Shown piece by piece: positions 1 through 5,547 of a stretch of DNA of 5,547 bases. Positions within the stretch are counted from its first letter, which is position 1. Each line of letters starts with the position of its first letter. The notes beneath the pieces are model-generated. The model was given only the letters and a program-made list of their open reading frames with translations, did no database searches and was not told the DNA's origin. Origin of the DNA: Rhodocyclaceae bacterium. GTDB lineage: Bacteria; Pseudomonadota; Gammaproteobacteria; Burkholderiales; Rhodocyclaceae. The stretch is from positions 1 through 5,547 of the forward strand of contig JANYAW010000003.1 in NCBI GenBank assembly GCA_025361105.1. Reading direction: 5' to 3'. The translations under genes and the position numbers were made by a program.

Positions 1-111
1 CCCAGAGAACAGCGCGGGCAGCAGATGTACTTTCAAAATTGCCACCATCGTCACTGCGGCGAGCAGATAAGACGCGGTGCGGACGTGAGATGAATTGATG
101 TCAGTGTTCAT
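1..111 (-). CDS. N-terminal fragment of a membrane protein, possibly AI-2E/PerM-family transporter
   Basis: Reading the minus strand from an ATG at 111-109 gives 37 uninterrupted codons running off the left edge: a short polar N-terminus (MNTDINSSHVRTASY), then a hydrophobic stretch from about residue 15 that includes KVHLLPAL. This is typical of a first transmembrane segment. The reading frame is closed upstream by a TAG, with no other usual start codon between that stop and this ATG, so the start is well constrained. No clear Shine-Dalgarno precedes it. It begins 46 nt beyond the mfd stop on the same strand with no terminator-like hairpin between, which suggests an operon with mfd. The hydrophobic pattern followed by HLLPAL resembles the start of AI-2E-family transporters found in Burkholderiales, but 37 residues are too few to be sure. 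That it is a membrane protein is fairly safe; the family is a guess. Confidence 0.55.
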   Translation of the reverse strand, partial: MNTDINSSHVRTASYLLAAVTMVAILKVHLLPALFSG

Positions 112-157
112 GCAACGAAGGATAGTCGGTGCTAGTGAAAATTTGTTGGACTAGGCG

Positions 158-3100
158 CTATTTGAAATCAACAGGACTTAGCTTGCGAAACAATTCCTTG
201 ACCGCATCGATGCGTGATTTCAAATCTGCCGAAGATTTTTGCCAACTTAATTTGTCTTGTCCAGCCAATTTGATGTGCCGGTCAGATTGAATCAAGCGAA
301 TGATATTTGCTGAATCAATAGGCGGATTCTTGATGAATTGCAAGGTGATGTTGTTCGGCCCGGCATCGAGTTTGGCGACACCGATCCGATGACACAGCAA
401 GCGCATGCGATGCGTTTCCAGTAAGGCTTGTGTTTGTGGCGGCATCTCGCCATAGCGATCAATCAATTCTTCCTGCATATCGCGCAAATCATCGTCGCTG
501 TCGCAGTTGGCAAGCCGTTTATACAAAGTCAGACGTTCATGCACGTCGGGGCAATAAATATTCGTGAGCAGGGCGGGGAAACGCAGATTGATTTCCGAGG
601 TGACAGATAATGGTTGCGTCAAATCCGGAATCGCGTCGCCTTTCTTGAGTGCGCGCACTGCCGCGCCAAGCATGTTGGTGTACATCGCAAAACCGATTTC
701 GTGTATCTCGCCGCTTTGGTTCTCGCCCAACACTTCGCCCGCGCCACGAATTTCGAGATCATGCATGGCGAGGAAAAATCCCGAGCCGAGTTCTTCCATC
801 GCGCAGATAGCATCGAGCCGTCGCTGCGCTTGTGCGCTGGGATTGGCATCTTGATCGGTCAGCAAATATGCGTAAGCCTGATGATGCGAGCGACCCACAC
901 GGCCACGCAATTGATGCAATTGGGCAAGACCGAATTTGTCGGCGCGATTAATGACGATGGTGTTGGCGTGAGGGTTATCGATGCCGGTTTCGATGATGGT
1001 TGAGCAGAGCAACAGATTATGTTTTTGCTGGGTGAATTCACGCATCACACGCTCCAATTCACGCTCGGGCAATTGGCCATGGCCAATCACGATGCGCGCC
1101 TCGGGTAGCAAGGCTTCCAGCCTTTCCTTCATGTTCAAAATAGTGTCGACTTCGTTGTGCAGCAAATACACTTGGCCACCGCGCTTGAATTCACGCAAGC
1201 AGGCTTCGCGCACTTGGCCGCTCGACCATTTGGCAACGAAGGTTTTAATCGCCAAGCGCTTTTGCGGCGGCGTGGCAATCACCGAAAAATCGCGCAAACC
1301 TTCGAGCGATAAGCCCAAGGTGCGTGGAATCGGTGTGGCGGTCAAGGTCAGAATATCGACCGAAGCACGCAAGGTTTTGAGCGCTTCTTTTTGCCGTACA
1401 CCGAAGCGATGTTCTTCGTCGACAATCACCAAACCAAGCCGGTCAAACTGTACGTCTTTTTGTAGCAGGCGATGCGTGCCGATCAAAATATCAATCTTGC
1501 CTTGCGCCAGTAATTGAATTGCTTCGGCTTGTTCTTTGGCGTTTTTGAAGCGTGAAATCTCGGCGACTTTCACTGCCAAGTTGGCGAAACGGTCAGCGAA
1601 ATTTTGATAGTGCTGTTCAGCTAACAATGTCGTTGGGCACAGAATGGCGACTTGTTTGCCATCGGCCACAGCGATGAACGCGGCACGCATGGCGACTTCG
1701 GTTTTGCCAAAGCCGACATCGCCACAGACCAAGCGATCCATAGGTTTACCTGAAGTCATGTCCTCAATCACCGCCTTGATGGTGGCGATTTGGTCAGGCG
1801 TTTCTTCAAAGCCAAAGCCGTCGGCAAATGCCTCCAGATCATGTGCATTGAATTTGAACGCGTGGCCTTCACGCGCCGCGCGCACGGCATAAAGTTGCAG
1901 CAATTCTGCCGCAGTGTCATGCACTTGCTCCGCAGCTTTTTTCTTGGCCTTGTCCCATTGCCCGCTGCCCAGAGTGTGCAATTGGATAGATTCGGGATCG
2001 GCACCGCTGTAACGCGAGATGACATGCAGTTGCGAGACCGGCACATAAAGTTTGGCTAGTGCGGCATATTCCAGATGCAAAAACTCGGTCATCCCGTCGC
2101 CGAAATCCATGTGCAACAAACCCAAATAGCGGCCAATGCCGTGGTTCTCATGCACCACCGGGTCGCCGATTTTCAGCTCGGACAAATCACGCAACCAACC
2201 TTCCAAATTCGCCCGCCGTGCGTCCGTGCGTCGTCCGCGCGGGCGTGCAGTGGCTGCATAAAGCTCGTTTTCAGTGATGATGGCAAATGGCGTTTCACTG
2301 ACATGCACAAAGCCGCCGGAGAGCGGACCGGTGCTGAGCATAAATGGACTATCGCTCACGCAAAATTGGGCAAAATCGGCGCAGGATGCGGGCCGTAGAC
2401 CGTGTTCGCTCAGGTAGTCGTTGAGCGTTTCTCGACGACCGGCGGATTCGGCGAGTAACAAGACGCGGCATGTTGTGGTGTCTAAAAACGCACGAAATGC
2501 GGCTAGTGGATCGTCGGCCTTGCGATTTACAGCAATGGCGGGGAGCCGAGTTTCCGAAGACGGCGTGCCATCAGCACCAACCGGGCTAATTGCAGAGGCG
2601 CGCTGCACGTACAGCGGAAGCGAATTCGCCGCAATAAAAAATTCTTCATCGCGCAAAAACAAATCTTCCGGCATCAGCACTGGCCGCGAGCGGTCGCCGC
2701 CGAGCATCTTGTGGCGGCCTTTGGTATCAGTCCAAAACTCGGCAATGGCGGCGGGTACGTCGCCATGCAGCAGCAGCGAAGTGTCTTGCGGCAAATAATC
2801 AAACAAAGTCGCGGTGCTATCAAAAAACAGCGGCAAATAGTATTCAATTCCGGCCGGCAAAATGCCGTTGGAAACATCTTTGTAGAGACTGATGCGCGAT
2901 GCATCGCCTTCAAACATATCGCGGAACCGCTGGCGAAATTTGGTGCGTCCGGCTTCACCAGCAGGGAATTCACGCGCGGGCAGCAGGCGAATTTCCGGCA
3001 CTGGATACAAGCTGCGTTGCGAGTCCACATCAAAGCTGCGGATGGTTTCGATTTCATCATCGAACAACTCGATGCGATAAGGCAAAGCCGTGCCCATCGG

Positions 3101-3748
3101 GAACAAATCAATCAAGCCGCCACGCACACTGTATTCGCCCGCCGTGACCACTTGGTTGACATGCTGATAGCCGCCAAGCGTCAGTTGCGCGCGCAATTTT
3201 TCGACGTTTAGCCGATCGCCTTTCTTCATGAAAAACGTGTGACTGGCGAGGAATGCAGGTGGTGCAAGCCGTGTGATGGCAGTCGATCCAGCCGCAATCA
3301 ACACATCGCACGCGCCTTGCGTGACTGCATGCAAAGTCGCCAGGCGCTCGGAGATTAAATCTTGGTGCGGTGAGAAATTGTCATACGGCAGGGTCTCCCA
3401 ATCGGGCAGCAAGTTCACCCGCAAGCTCGGCGCGAACCACGCGATTTCCTCGGCCAGACGTTGCGCTTCCAGCGGGCTGGCCGTAATGATTGCCAGCAAT
3501 TGCTTAGGGCGAGCGAGGCCGGCGATGGCCAGCGCATCGGCGGAAGCAACTAAACGGGGAAGGTCGATTCGTTGCCCAGGCTTGGGTTGCAAAGACGGGT
3601 CGGACGATGAACGCGAAGGCAAATTCAAGACGGGAGCGGAAGCAATATCGCCTAGCTGGCGAGGAAGTGTGGAATTATACGTTTGCAGCCTTAGCGAGTC
3701 GTGGCACAGTGCGTTCGACGGCGTGTCGCCAGCACCAACTGGCTGCAC
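158..3748 (-). CDS. mfd: Transcription-repair coupling factor Mfd (ATP-dependent DNA translocase)
   Basis: Mfd binds stalled RNA polymerase, pushes it off DNA using ATP, and recruits UvrA for nucleotide excision repair in the cytoplasm. Numbering from the GTG at 3748: a UvrB-like N-terminal module spans about 60-340, with conserved blocks at DWETLPYDNFSPHQD (116-130), MKKGDRL (174-180) and RGGLIDLFPMG (209-219). The RNA-polymerase-interacting (CarD-like) domain spans about 523-590 (KIGDPVVHENHGIGRY). The RecG-like helicase follows, with Walker A GDVGFGKTE (676-684), DEEH (777-780), TATPIPRT (803-810), STIIETGIDNP (916-926) and QLRGRVGR (946-953). The TRCF C-terminal domain covers about 1045-1190. 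All catalytic motifs are intact. The open frame of 1196 residues exceeds the 1148 of E. coli Mfd; the extra 44 or so residues are N-terminal. No ATG exists there, so the true start may be TTG at 3628 (residue 41) or 3622 (residue 43). The product is certain; only the start is in doubt. Confidence 0.97.
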   Translation of the reverse strand: MQPVGAGDTPSNALCHDSLRLQTYNSTLPRQLGDIASAPVLNLPSRSSSDPSLQPKPGQRIDLPRLVASADALAIAGLARPKQLLAIITASPLEAQRLAEEIAWFAPSLRVNLLPDWETLPYDNFSPHQDLISERLATLHAVTQGACDVLIAAGSTAITRLAPPAFLASHTFFMKKGDRLNVEKLRAQLTLGGYQHVNQVVTAGEYSVRGGLIDLFPMGTALPYRIELFDDEIETIRSFDVDSQRSLYPVPEIRLLPAREFPAGEAGRTKFRQRFRDMFEGDASRISLYKDVSNGILPAGIEYYLPLFFDSTATLFDYLPQDTSLLLHGDVPAAIAEFWTDTKGRHKMLGGDRSRPVLMPEDLFLRDEEFFIAANSLPLYVQRASAISPVGADGTPSSETRLPAIAVNRKADDPLAAFRAFLDTTTCRVLLLAESAGRRETLNDYLSEHGLRPASCADFAQFCVSDSPFMLSTGPLSGGFVHVSETPFAIITENELYAATARPRGRRTDARRANLEGWLRDLSELKIGDPVVHENHGIGRYLGLLHMDFGDGMTEFLHLEYAALAKLYVPVSQLHVISRYSGADPESIQLHTLGSGQWDKAKKKAAEQVHDTAAELLQLYAVRAAREGHAFKFNAHDLEAFADGFGFEETPDQIATIKAVIEDMTSGKPMDRLVCGDVGFGKTEVAMRAAFIAVADGKQVAILCPTTLLAEQHYQNFADRFANLAVKVAEISRFKNAKEQAEAIQLLAQGKIDILIGTHRLLQKDVQFDRLGLVIVDEEHRFGVRQKEALKTLRASVDILTLTATPIPRTLGLSLEGLRDFSVIATPPQKRLAIKTFVAKWSSGQVREACLREFKRGGQVYLLHNEVDTILNMKERLEALLPEARIVIGHGQLPERELERVMREFTQQKHNLLLCSTIIETGIDNPHANTIVINRADKFGLAQLHQLRGRVGRSHHQAYAYLLTDQDANPSAQAQRRLDAICAMEELGSGFFLAMHDLEIRGAGEVLGENQSGEIHEIGFAMYTNMLGAAVRALKKGDAIPDLTQPLSVTSEINLRFPALLTNIYCPDVHERLTLYKRLANCDSDDDLRDMQEELIDRYGEMPPQTQALLETHRMRLLCHRIGVAKLDAGPNNITLQFIKNPPIDSANIIRLIQSDRHIKLAGQDKLSWQKSSADLKSRIDAVKELFRKLSPVDFK
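2559..2584. repeat. 26-bp imperfect direct repeat, copy inside mfd
   Basis: This is the second copy of the repeat at 3717-3742 (22 of 26 identical). It lies in frame in mfd and encodes PVGADGTPS at residues 389-397, in a linker-like stretch after the UvrB-like module and before the RNA-polymerase-interacting domain, a part of Mfd that is poorly conserved. The pair may be two members of a short dispersed repeat family or a chance match; other copies in the genome would be needed to tell. Confidence 0.45.
3674..3702 (-). promoter_or_regulatory. Candidate sigma-70 promoter for mfd
   Basis: On the minus strand a perfect -10 hexamer TATAAT lies at 3679-3674. With a 17-nt spacer the -35 position (3702-3697) reads ACGACT, matching TTGACA at only three of six positions. 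There is no TGn extension before the -10. Transcription would begin around 3667, about 40 nt ahead of the TTG at 3628, which suits a start internal to the long mfd frame. The -10 is convincing by itself but the weak -35 keeps confidence low. Confidence 0.3.
3717..3742. repeat. 26-bp imperfect direct repeat, copy in mfd upstream/N-terminal region
   Basis: This stretch matches 2559-2584 in the same orientation at 22 of 26 positions. The shared blocks are GACGGCGTG, then CAGCACCAAC, then GG. On the mfd strand it would encode PVGAGDTPS (residues 3-11 of the long frame). It contains small self-complementary segments (GGCG-TGT-CGCC, and GCCAG-N6-CTGGC, which extends one base past the repeat at 3743). 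If mfd starts downstream, this copy is intergenic. Confidence 0.45.
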
Positions 3749-3776
3749 GGATATGATGATGTCAAGGTAAAGACCA

Positions 3777-4973
3777 ATGGATGATCGCCGCTATTACGGA
3801 TTAGATGCGCTACGGGGCGCAATGATGATGCTTGGCATTGTCTTGCATGCGGCGATGTTTTATCTGGTGGCACCGCCGATGCCGGTTCCGGTTGATCACA
3901 ACACAGCCTACATTTTCGATGTCACGTTTTATTTCATCCATTCATTTCGAATGCAGGCGTTTTTCCTCCTGGCGGGTTTCTTTACTGGTCTGCTGGTCAC
4001 AAAACGCGGTGCTGTGGCGACTTACAAGGATCGTGCCAAGCGCATCCTGTTGCCCTTGTTGCTTGGTTGCGTAACTGTGCTGCCGATTGCCGGATTATTC
4101 ATGGCGGATTTTGCGCTGAGCGTGCGCTTTGGTACGCATCAATTCATTCCGGATATTGAGGCGCTGAAGATCGTTGGTCGTGAATTGGTCACCCAAGGGC
4201 TTCCGATTGATCAACCCTCGCTTGGACATTTGTGGTTTCTGGAATATCTCTGCATGTTCTACTTGCTGATTCCACTTTGTCGCGCACTGGTGAACCTGAG
4301 TTTGCCGTATGAGACAAGCATCAAGCAGGTGCTGGCATCGCCTTATACGTTGCTGGTTTTTGGACTTTGCTCGGCAGCAATTTTGTGGCCATTTCATGGC
4401 GGCGTGTTGGTGCTGGAAAATACTGCGCTGCTGCCACATCTGCCATCGCTAATTTATTTTGGCTGGTTTTTTGTGCTTGGATTCATCATGCATCACTACC
4501 GCGATTTCCTGTCGACTTTGGCACGGAACTTCATCCTATGGGTTGTCCTTAGTGCGCTGTCATTTCCGTTGGCAAGGTTTGCTACCTCGCTCGATGTAGA
4601 TGCTCAAGGCAACGATGCCGCGCTGCATTTTTTCGCGGTGATCGCCAATGGTCTGTGCACCTGGTCGTTAATCTATTTGTTTCTCGGCGGTGCGTTGCGC
4701 TACTTTGATCGCGAATCAGTTTGGATACAGTACATCTCCCAATCTGCCTACTGGGTTTTTCTGGTACATCTCCCGCTAGTTGCTTTCGGCGGCTGGTGGC
4801 TGGTGCAGTTCGACATGTCAGCAGTAGCCAAATTCCTGATCAATTGCAGTTTCACCACGGTCGTCGCGATGCTCACATTTCATTACTGCGTGCAGAGAAC
4901 CTGGATTAGCGATTTTCTGCATGGACGAAAGTTTGATCTGCAATGGCCGTGGCAAGCGCGCAAAGCGACTTGA
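3777..4973 (+). CDS. Acyltransferase family 3 membrane protein (OpgC/MdoC-like)
   Basis: This is a 398-residue integral membrane protein of the acyltransferase-3 superfamily. Such enzymes transfer acyl groups (acetyl, succinyl and others) onto sugars or other envelope molecules; OpgC/MdoC, the closest type in style, succinylates periplasmic glucans. Family signs: YYGLDALRG at residues 6-14, with R13 and H24 making the R-X10-H motif; HSFRMQAFFLLAGFF at 55-69; RAKRILLPLLLG at 86-97; GHLWFLEYL at 150-158; and SQSAYWVFLVHLPLV at 321-335. About ten hydrophobic segments are visible (near 10-30, 50-73, 90-110, 152-172, 190-207, 222-238, 252-268, 285-306, 322-343, 350-371), the usual number. The ATG is supported by AAGG nine bases upstream and by the family's short N-terminus. 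No opgG/opgH or polysaccharide genes are adjacent, so the acceptor is unknown and I give no gene symbol. It reads towards ispD with a 39-nt gap and no terminator, so cotranscription is likely. Confidence 0.88.
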   Translation: MDDRRYYGLDALRGAMMMLGIVLHAAMFYLVAPPMPVPVDHNTAYIFDVTFYFIHSFRMQAFFLLAGFFTGLLVTKRGAVATYKDRAKRILLPLLLGCVTVLPIAGLFMADFALSVRFGTHQFIPDIEALKIVGRELVTQGLPIDQPSLGHLWFLEYLCMFYLLIPLCRALVNLSLPYETSIKQVLASPYTLLVFGLCSAAILWPFHGGVLVLENTALLPHLPSLIYFGWFFVLGFIMHHYRDFLSTLARNFILWVVLSALSFPLARFATSLDVDAQGNDAALHFFAVIANGLCTWSLIYLFLGGALRYFDRESVWIQYISQSAYWVFLVHLPLVAFGGWWLVQFDMSAVAKFLINCSFTTVVAMLTFHYCVQRTWISDFLHGRKFDLQWPWQARKAT

Positions 4974-4992
4974 GACTGGGGTAATTGACGGC

Positions 4993-5012
4993 GACTTGGT
5001 TAGAATCAAGTC
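4993..5012 (+). promoter_or_regulatory. Inverted repeat and -10-like box directly before the ispD start
   Basis: GACTTG (4993-4998) and CAAGTC (5007-5012) form a perfect 6-bp inverted repeat with an 8-nt loop ending on the base before the ispD ATG. The loop and inner arm contain TAGAAT (5001-5006), one mismatch from the -10 consensus, ending six bases before the ATG. That places the expected transcription start at or next to the A of the ATG. A good -35 at 16-18 nt is not visible; TTGACG at 4985-4990 is only 10 nt away. A further GCGACTTG (4965-4972) repeats 4991-4998, so the downstream arm could pair with either copy. No T-run follows, so this is not an intrinsic terminator. Confidence 0.35.
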
Positions 5013-5547
5013 ATGAGTTATTTCGCATTGATTCCGGCTGCCGGCAGTGGTTCGCGGATGGCTGGCTTGGCGGCTGTATCGCTTCCCAAGCAATATTTAC
5101 CGCTGGCCGGGCGACCCATGATTTGGCACGCCTTAGCGGCTTTGTGCCAGGTGTCGGCGATTGAGAAAATCTTTGTAGTGCTTAGTCAAGAAGATAACGA
5201 TTGGCCGCAAGCGATGATGACTGAACTCGGGTCTAAGCTGGTCGTGCTGCGCTGTGGCGGTGCGACCCGTGCGGCGAGCGTGAGCAACGGCTTGCAGGCG
5301 ATCAGTGAACAGGTGGCGGTTGACGATTGGGTTTTGGTGCATGACGCAGCGCGGCCTTGCGTAACAGTGGCGCAAGTCGAAACTCTAATCGCCGCCATTG
5401 CTGCTGATACCAACAGCAATGGCGGCTTGCTGGCGATGCCGCTGGCCGATACGCTCAAGCGTGGTGAGCGTCAGGCAACAGACCGAACTTACGTGGCTGC
5501 CACCGTGCCCCGCGAAGGCTTGTGGCAGGCGCAAACGCCGCAAATGT
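5013..5547 (+). CDS. ispD: 2-C-methyl-D-erythritol 4-phosphate cytidylyltransferase IspD (3'-truncated by window)
   Basis: IspD joins CTP and 2-C-methyl-D-erythritol 4-phosphate to give CDP-ME and pyrophosphate, the third step of the cytoplasmic MEP isoprenoid pathway. The visible 178 residues (of roughly 230 usual) carry the nucleotide-binding signature PAAGSGSRM (8-16), PKQY (25-28), GGATRAASVSNGL (82-94), VHDAARP (109-115), ADTLKR (145-150) and REGLWQAQTPQM (167-178). R15, K26 and R167 correspond to E. coli R20, K27 and R157. The reading frame begins MSYFALIPAAG, as homologues do, so the ATG is secure although no Shine-Dalgarno is seen. Between R15 and K26 there are ten residues where E. 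coli and typical beta-proteobacterial enzymes have six, a four-residue insertion in the loop over the CTP site. The C-terminus and any following ispF lie outside the window. Confidence 0.96.
   Translation, partial: MSYFALIPAAGSGSRMAGLAAVSLPKQYLPLAGRPMIWHALAALCQVSAIEKIFVVLSQEDNDWPQAMMTELGSKLVVLRCGGATRAASVSNGLQAISEQVAVDDWVLVHDAARPCVTVAQVETLIAAIAADTNSNGGLLAMPLADTLKRGERQATDRTYVAATVPREGLWQAQTPQM
5391..5426 (+). repeat. 13-bp perfect inverted repeat inside ispD
   Basis: GCCGCCATTGCTG (5391-5403) is the exact reverse complement of CAGCAATGGCGGC (5414-5426), separated by a 10-nt loop. It encodes residues 127-138 of IspD (AAIAADTNSNGG), a stretch whose length and sequence vary between homologues. The mRNA could form a stable GC-rich hairpin. 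No T-run follows, so it is not an intrinsic terminator, and the coding frame continues normally into the conserved ADTLKR motif. Confidence 0.8.

Larger units (their letters stand above)
3629..3776. promoter_or_regulatory. Probable divergent mfd / acyltransferase control region
   Basis: If mfd starts where its homologues do (near residue 41-45 of the long frame), this stretch of about 150 bp is the true intergenic region between the divergent mfd and acyltransferase genes. If the distal GTG at 3748 is used, only 28 bp separate them, leaving almost no room for promoters outside coding sequence. It contains a perfect TATAAT on the minus strand (3679-3674) and a TATGAT on the plus strand (3752-3757), the latter without a good -35. 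It also holds a short inverted repeat GCCAG/CTGGC (3728-3732 and 3739-3743), and an AAGG at 3764-3767 that can act as the ribosome binding site of the acyltransferase. No recognisable transcription-factor operator was identified. Confidence 0.4.

Noticed and set aside
1072..1087. Perfect 16-bp palindrome ATTGGCCATGGCCAAT inside mfd
   Set aside because: It encodes the conserved helicase stretch IGHGQ (residues 888-892), is fully explained by codons of a conserved motif, and has no second copy or regulatory setting.
981..1517. Long open frame of 178 codons on the plus strand, antisense to mfd
   Set aside because: It lies wholly within the conserved helicase domain of mfd, its translation has the composition of a shadow frame (rich in S, R, K, T) and shows no recognisable domain. 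The other antisense frames in mfd are similar.
3185..3196. 12-bp palindrome TTGCGCGCGCAA inside mfd
   Set aside because: Short, low-complexity GC alternation in coding sequence; expected by chance in such DNA.
3752..3757. TATGAT as a -10 box for the acyltransferase
   Set aside because: No acceptable -35 at 16-18 nt (CCAGCA or neighbours) and no extended -10, so it is mentioned only as part of the divergent region and not called as a promoter.
3760..3765. Perfect TTGACA on the minus strand just upstream of the GTG of mfd
   Set aside because: The expected -10 position 16-18 nt downstream reads CCAGTT-like sequence with no resemblance to TATAAT.
4406..4416. GTTGGTGCTGG in the acyltransferase, reverse complement of 11 bases in the mfd upstream repeat
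   Set aside because: Only the short core matches and it encodes ordinary hydrophobic membrane residues, so chance is the simpler explanation.

Overview
The window looks like an ordinary chromosomal segment from a betaproteobacterium, most likely Burkholderiales. I lean towards an Oxalobacteraceae-like genome, but only weakly. The basis is the style of the Mfd and IspD proteins, moderate-to-high GC, and mfd lying divergently next to ispD, an arrangement I recall from many Burkholderiales. No plasmid, phage, IS, CRISPR, rRNA or tRNA signature was seen.

Layout, left to right. (1) Positions 1-111, minus strand: the first 37 codons of a membrane protein cut by the window edge, starting 46 nt after the mfd stop and so probably cotranscribed with mfd. 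Its N-terminus loosely resembles AI-2E/PerM-family transporters. (2) Positions 158-3748, minus strand: a complete mfd, the transcription-repair coupling factor, with all helicase motifs intact. Its open frame has an N-terminal part about 44 residues longer than E. coli Mfd and contains no ATG near the expected start. (3) About 3629-3776: a probable divergent control region that overlaps this suspicious N-terminal extension. It carries a TATAAT box on the mfd strand and one copy of a 26-bp imperfect repeat whose second copy lies inside mfd. (4) Positions 3777-4973, plus strand: a 398-residue multi-pass acyltransferase-3 (OpgC/MdoC-like) membrane protein. (5) Positions 5013-5547, plus strand: the first 178 codons of ispD (MEP isoprenoid pathway), truncated by the window end. 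It starts 39 nt after the acyltransferase and has no clear Shine-Dalgarno.

The genes do not form one pathway. mfd and the downstream membrane protein form one transcription direction; the acyltransferase and ispD form the other. The acyltransferase appears to be an accessory gene placed between the usual divergent neighbours mfd and ispD. I see no convincing new multi-gene system. The most unusual sequence signals are a 13-bp perfect inverted repeat inside ispD, the 26-bp repeat pair shared by the mfd upstream region and the mfd body, the unclear mfd start, the possibly leaderless ispD start, and a 4-residue insertion in the IspD active-site loop.
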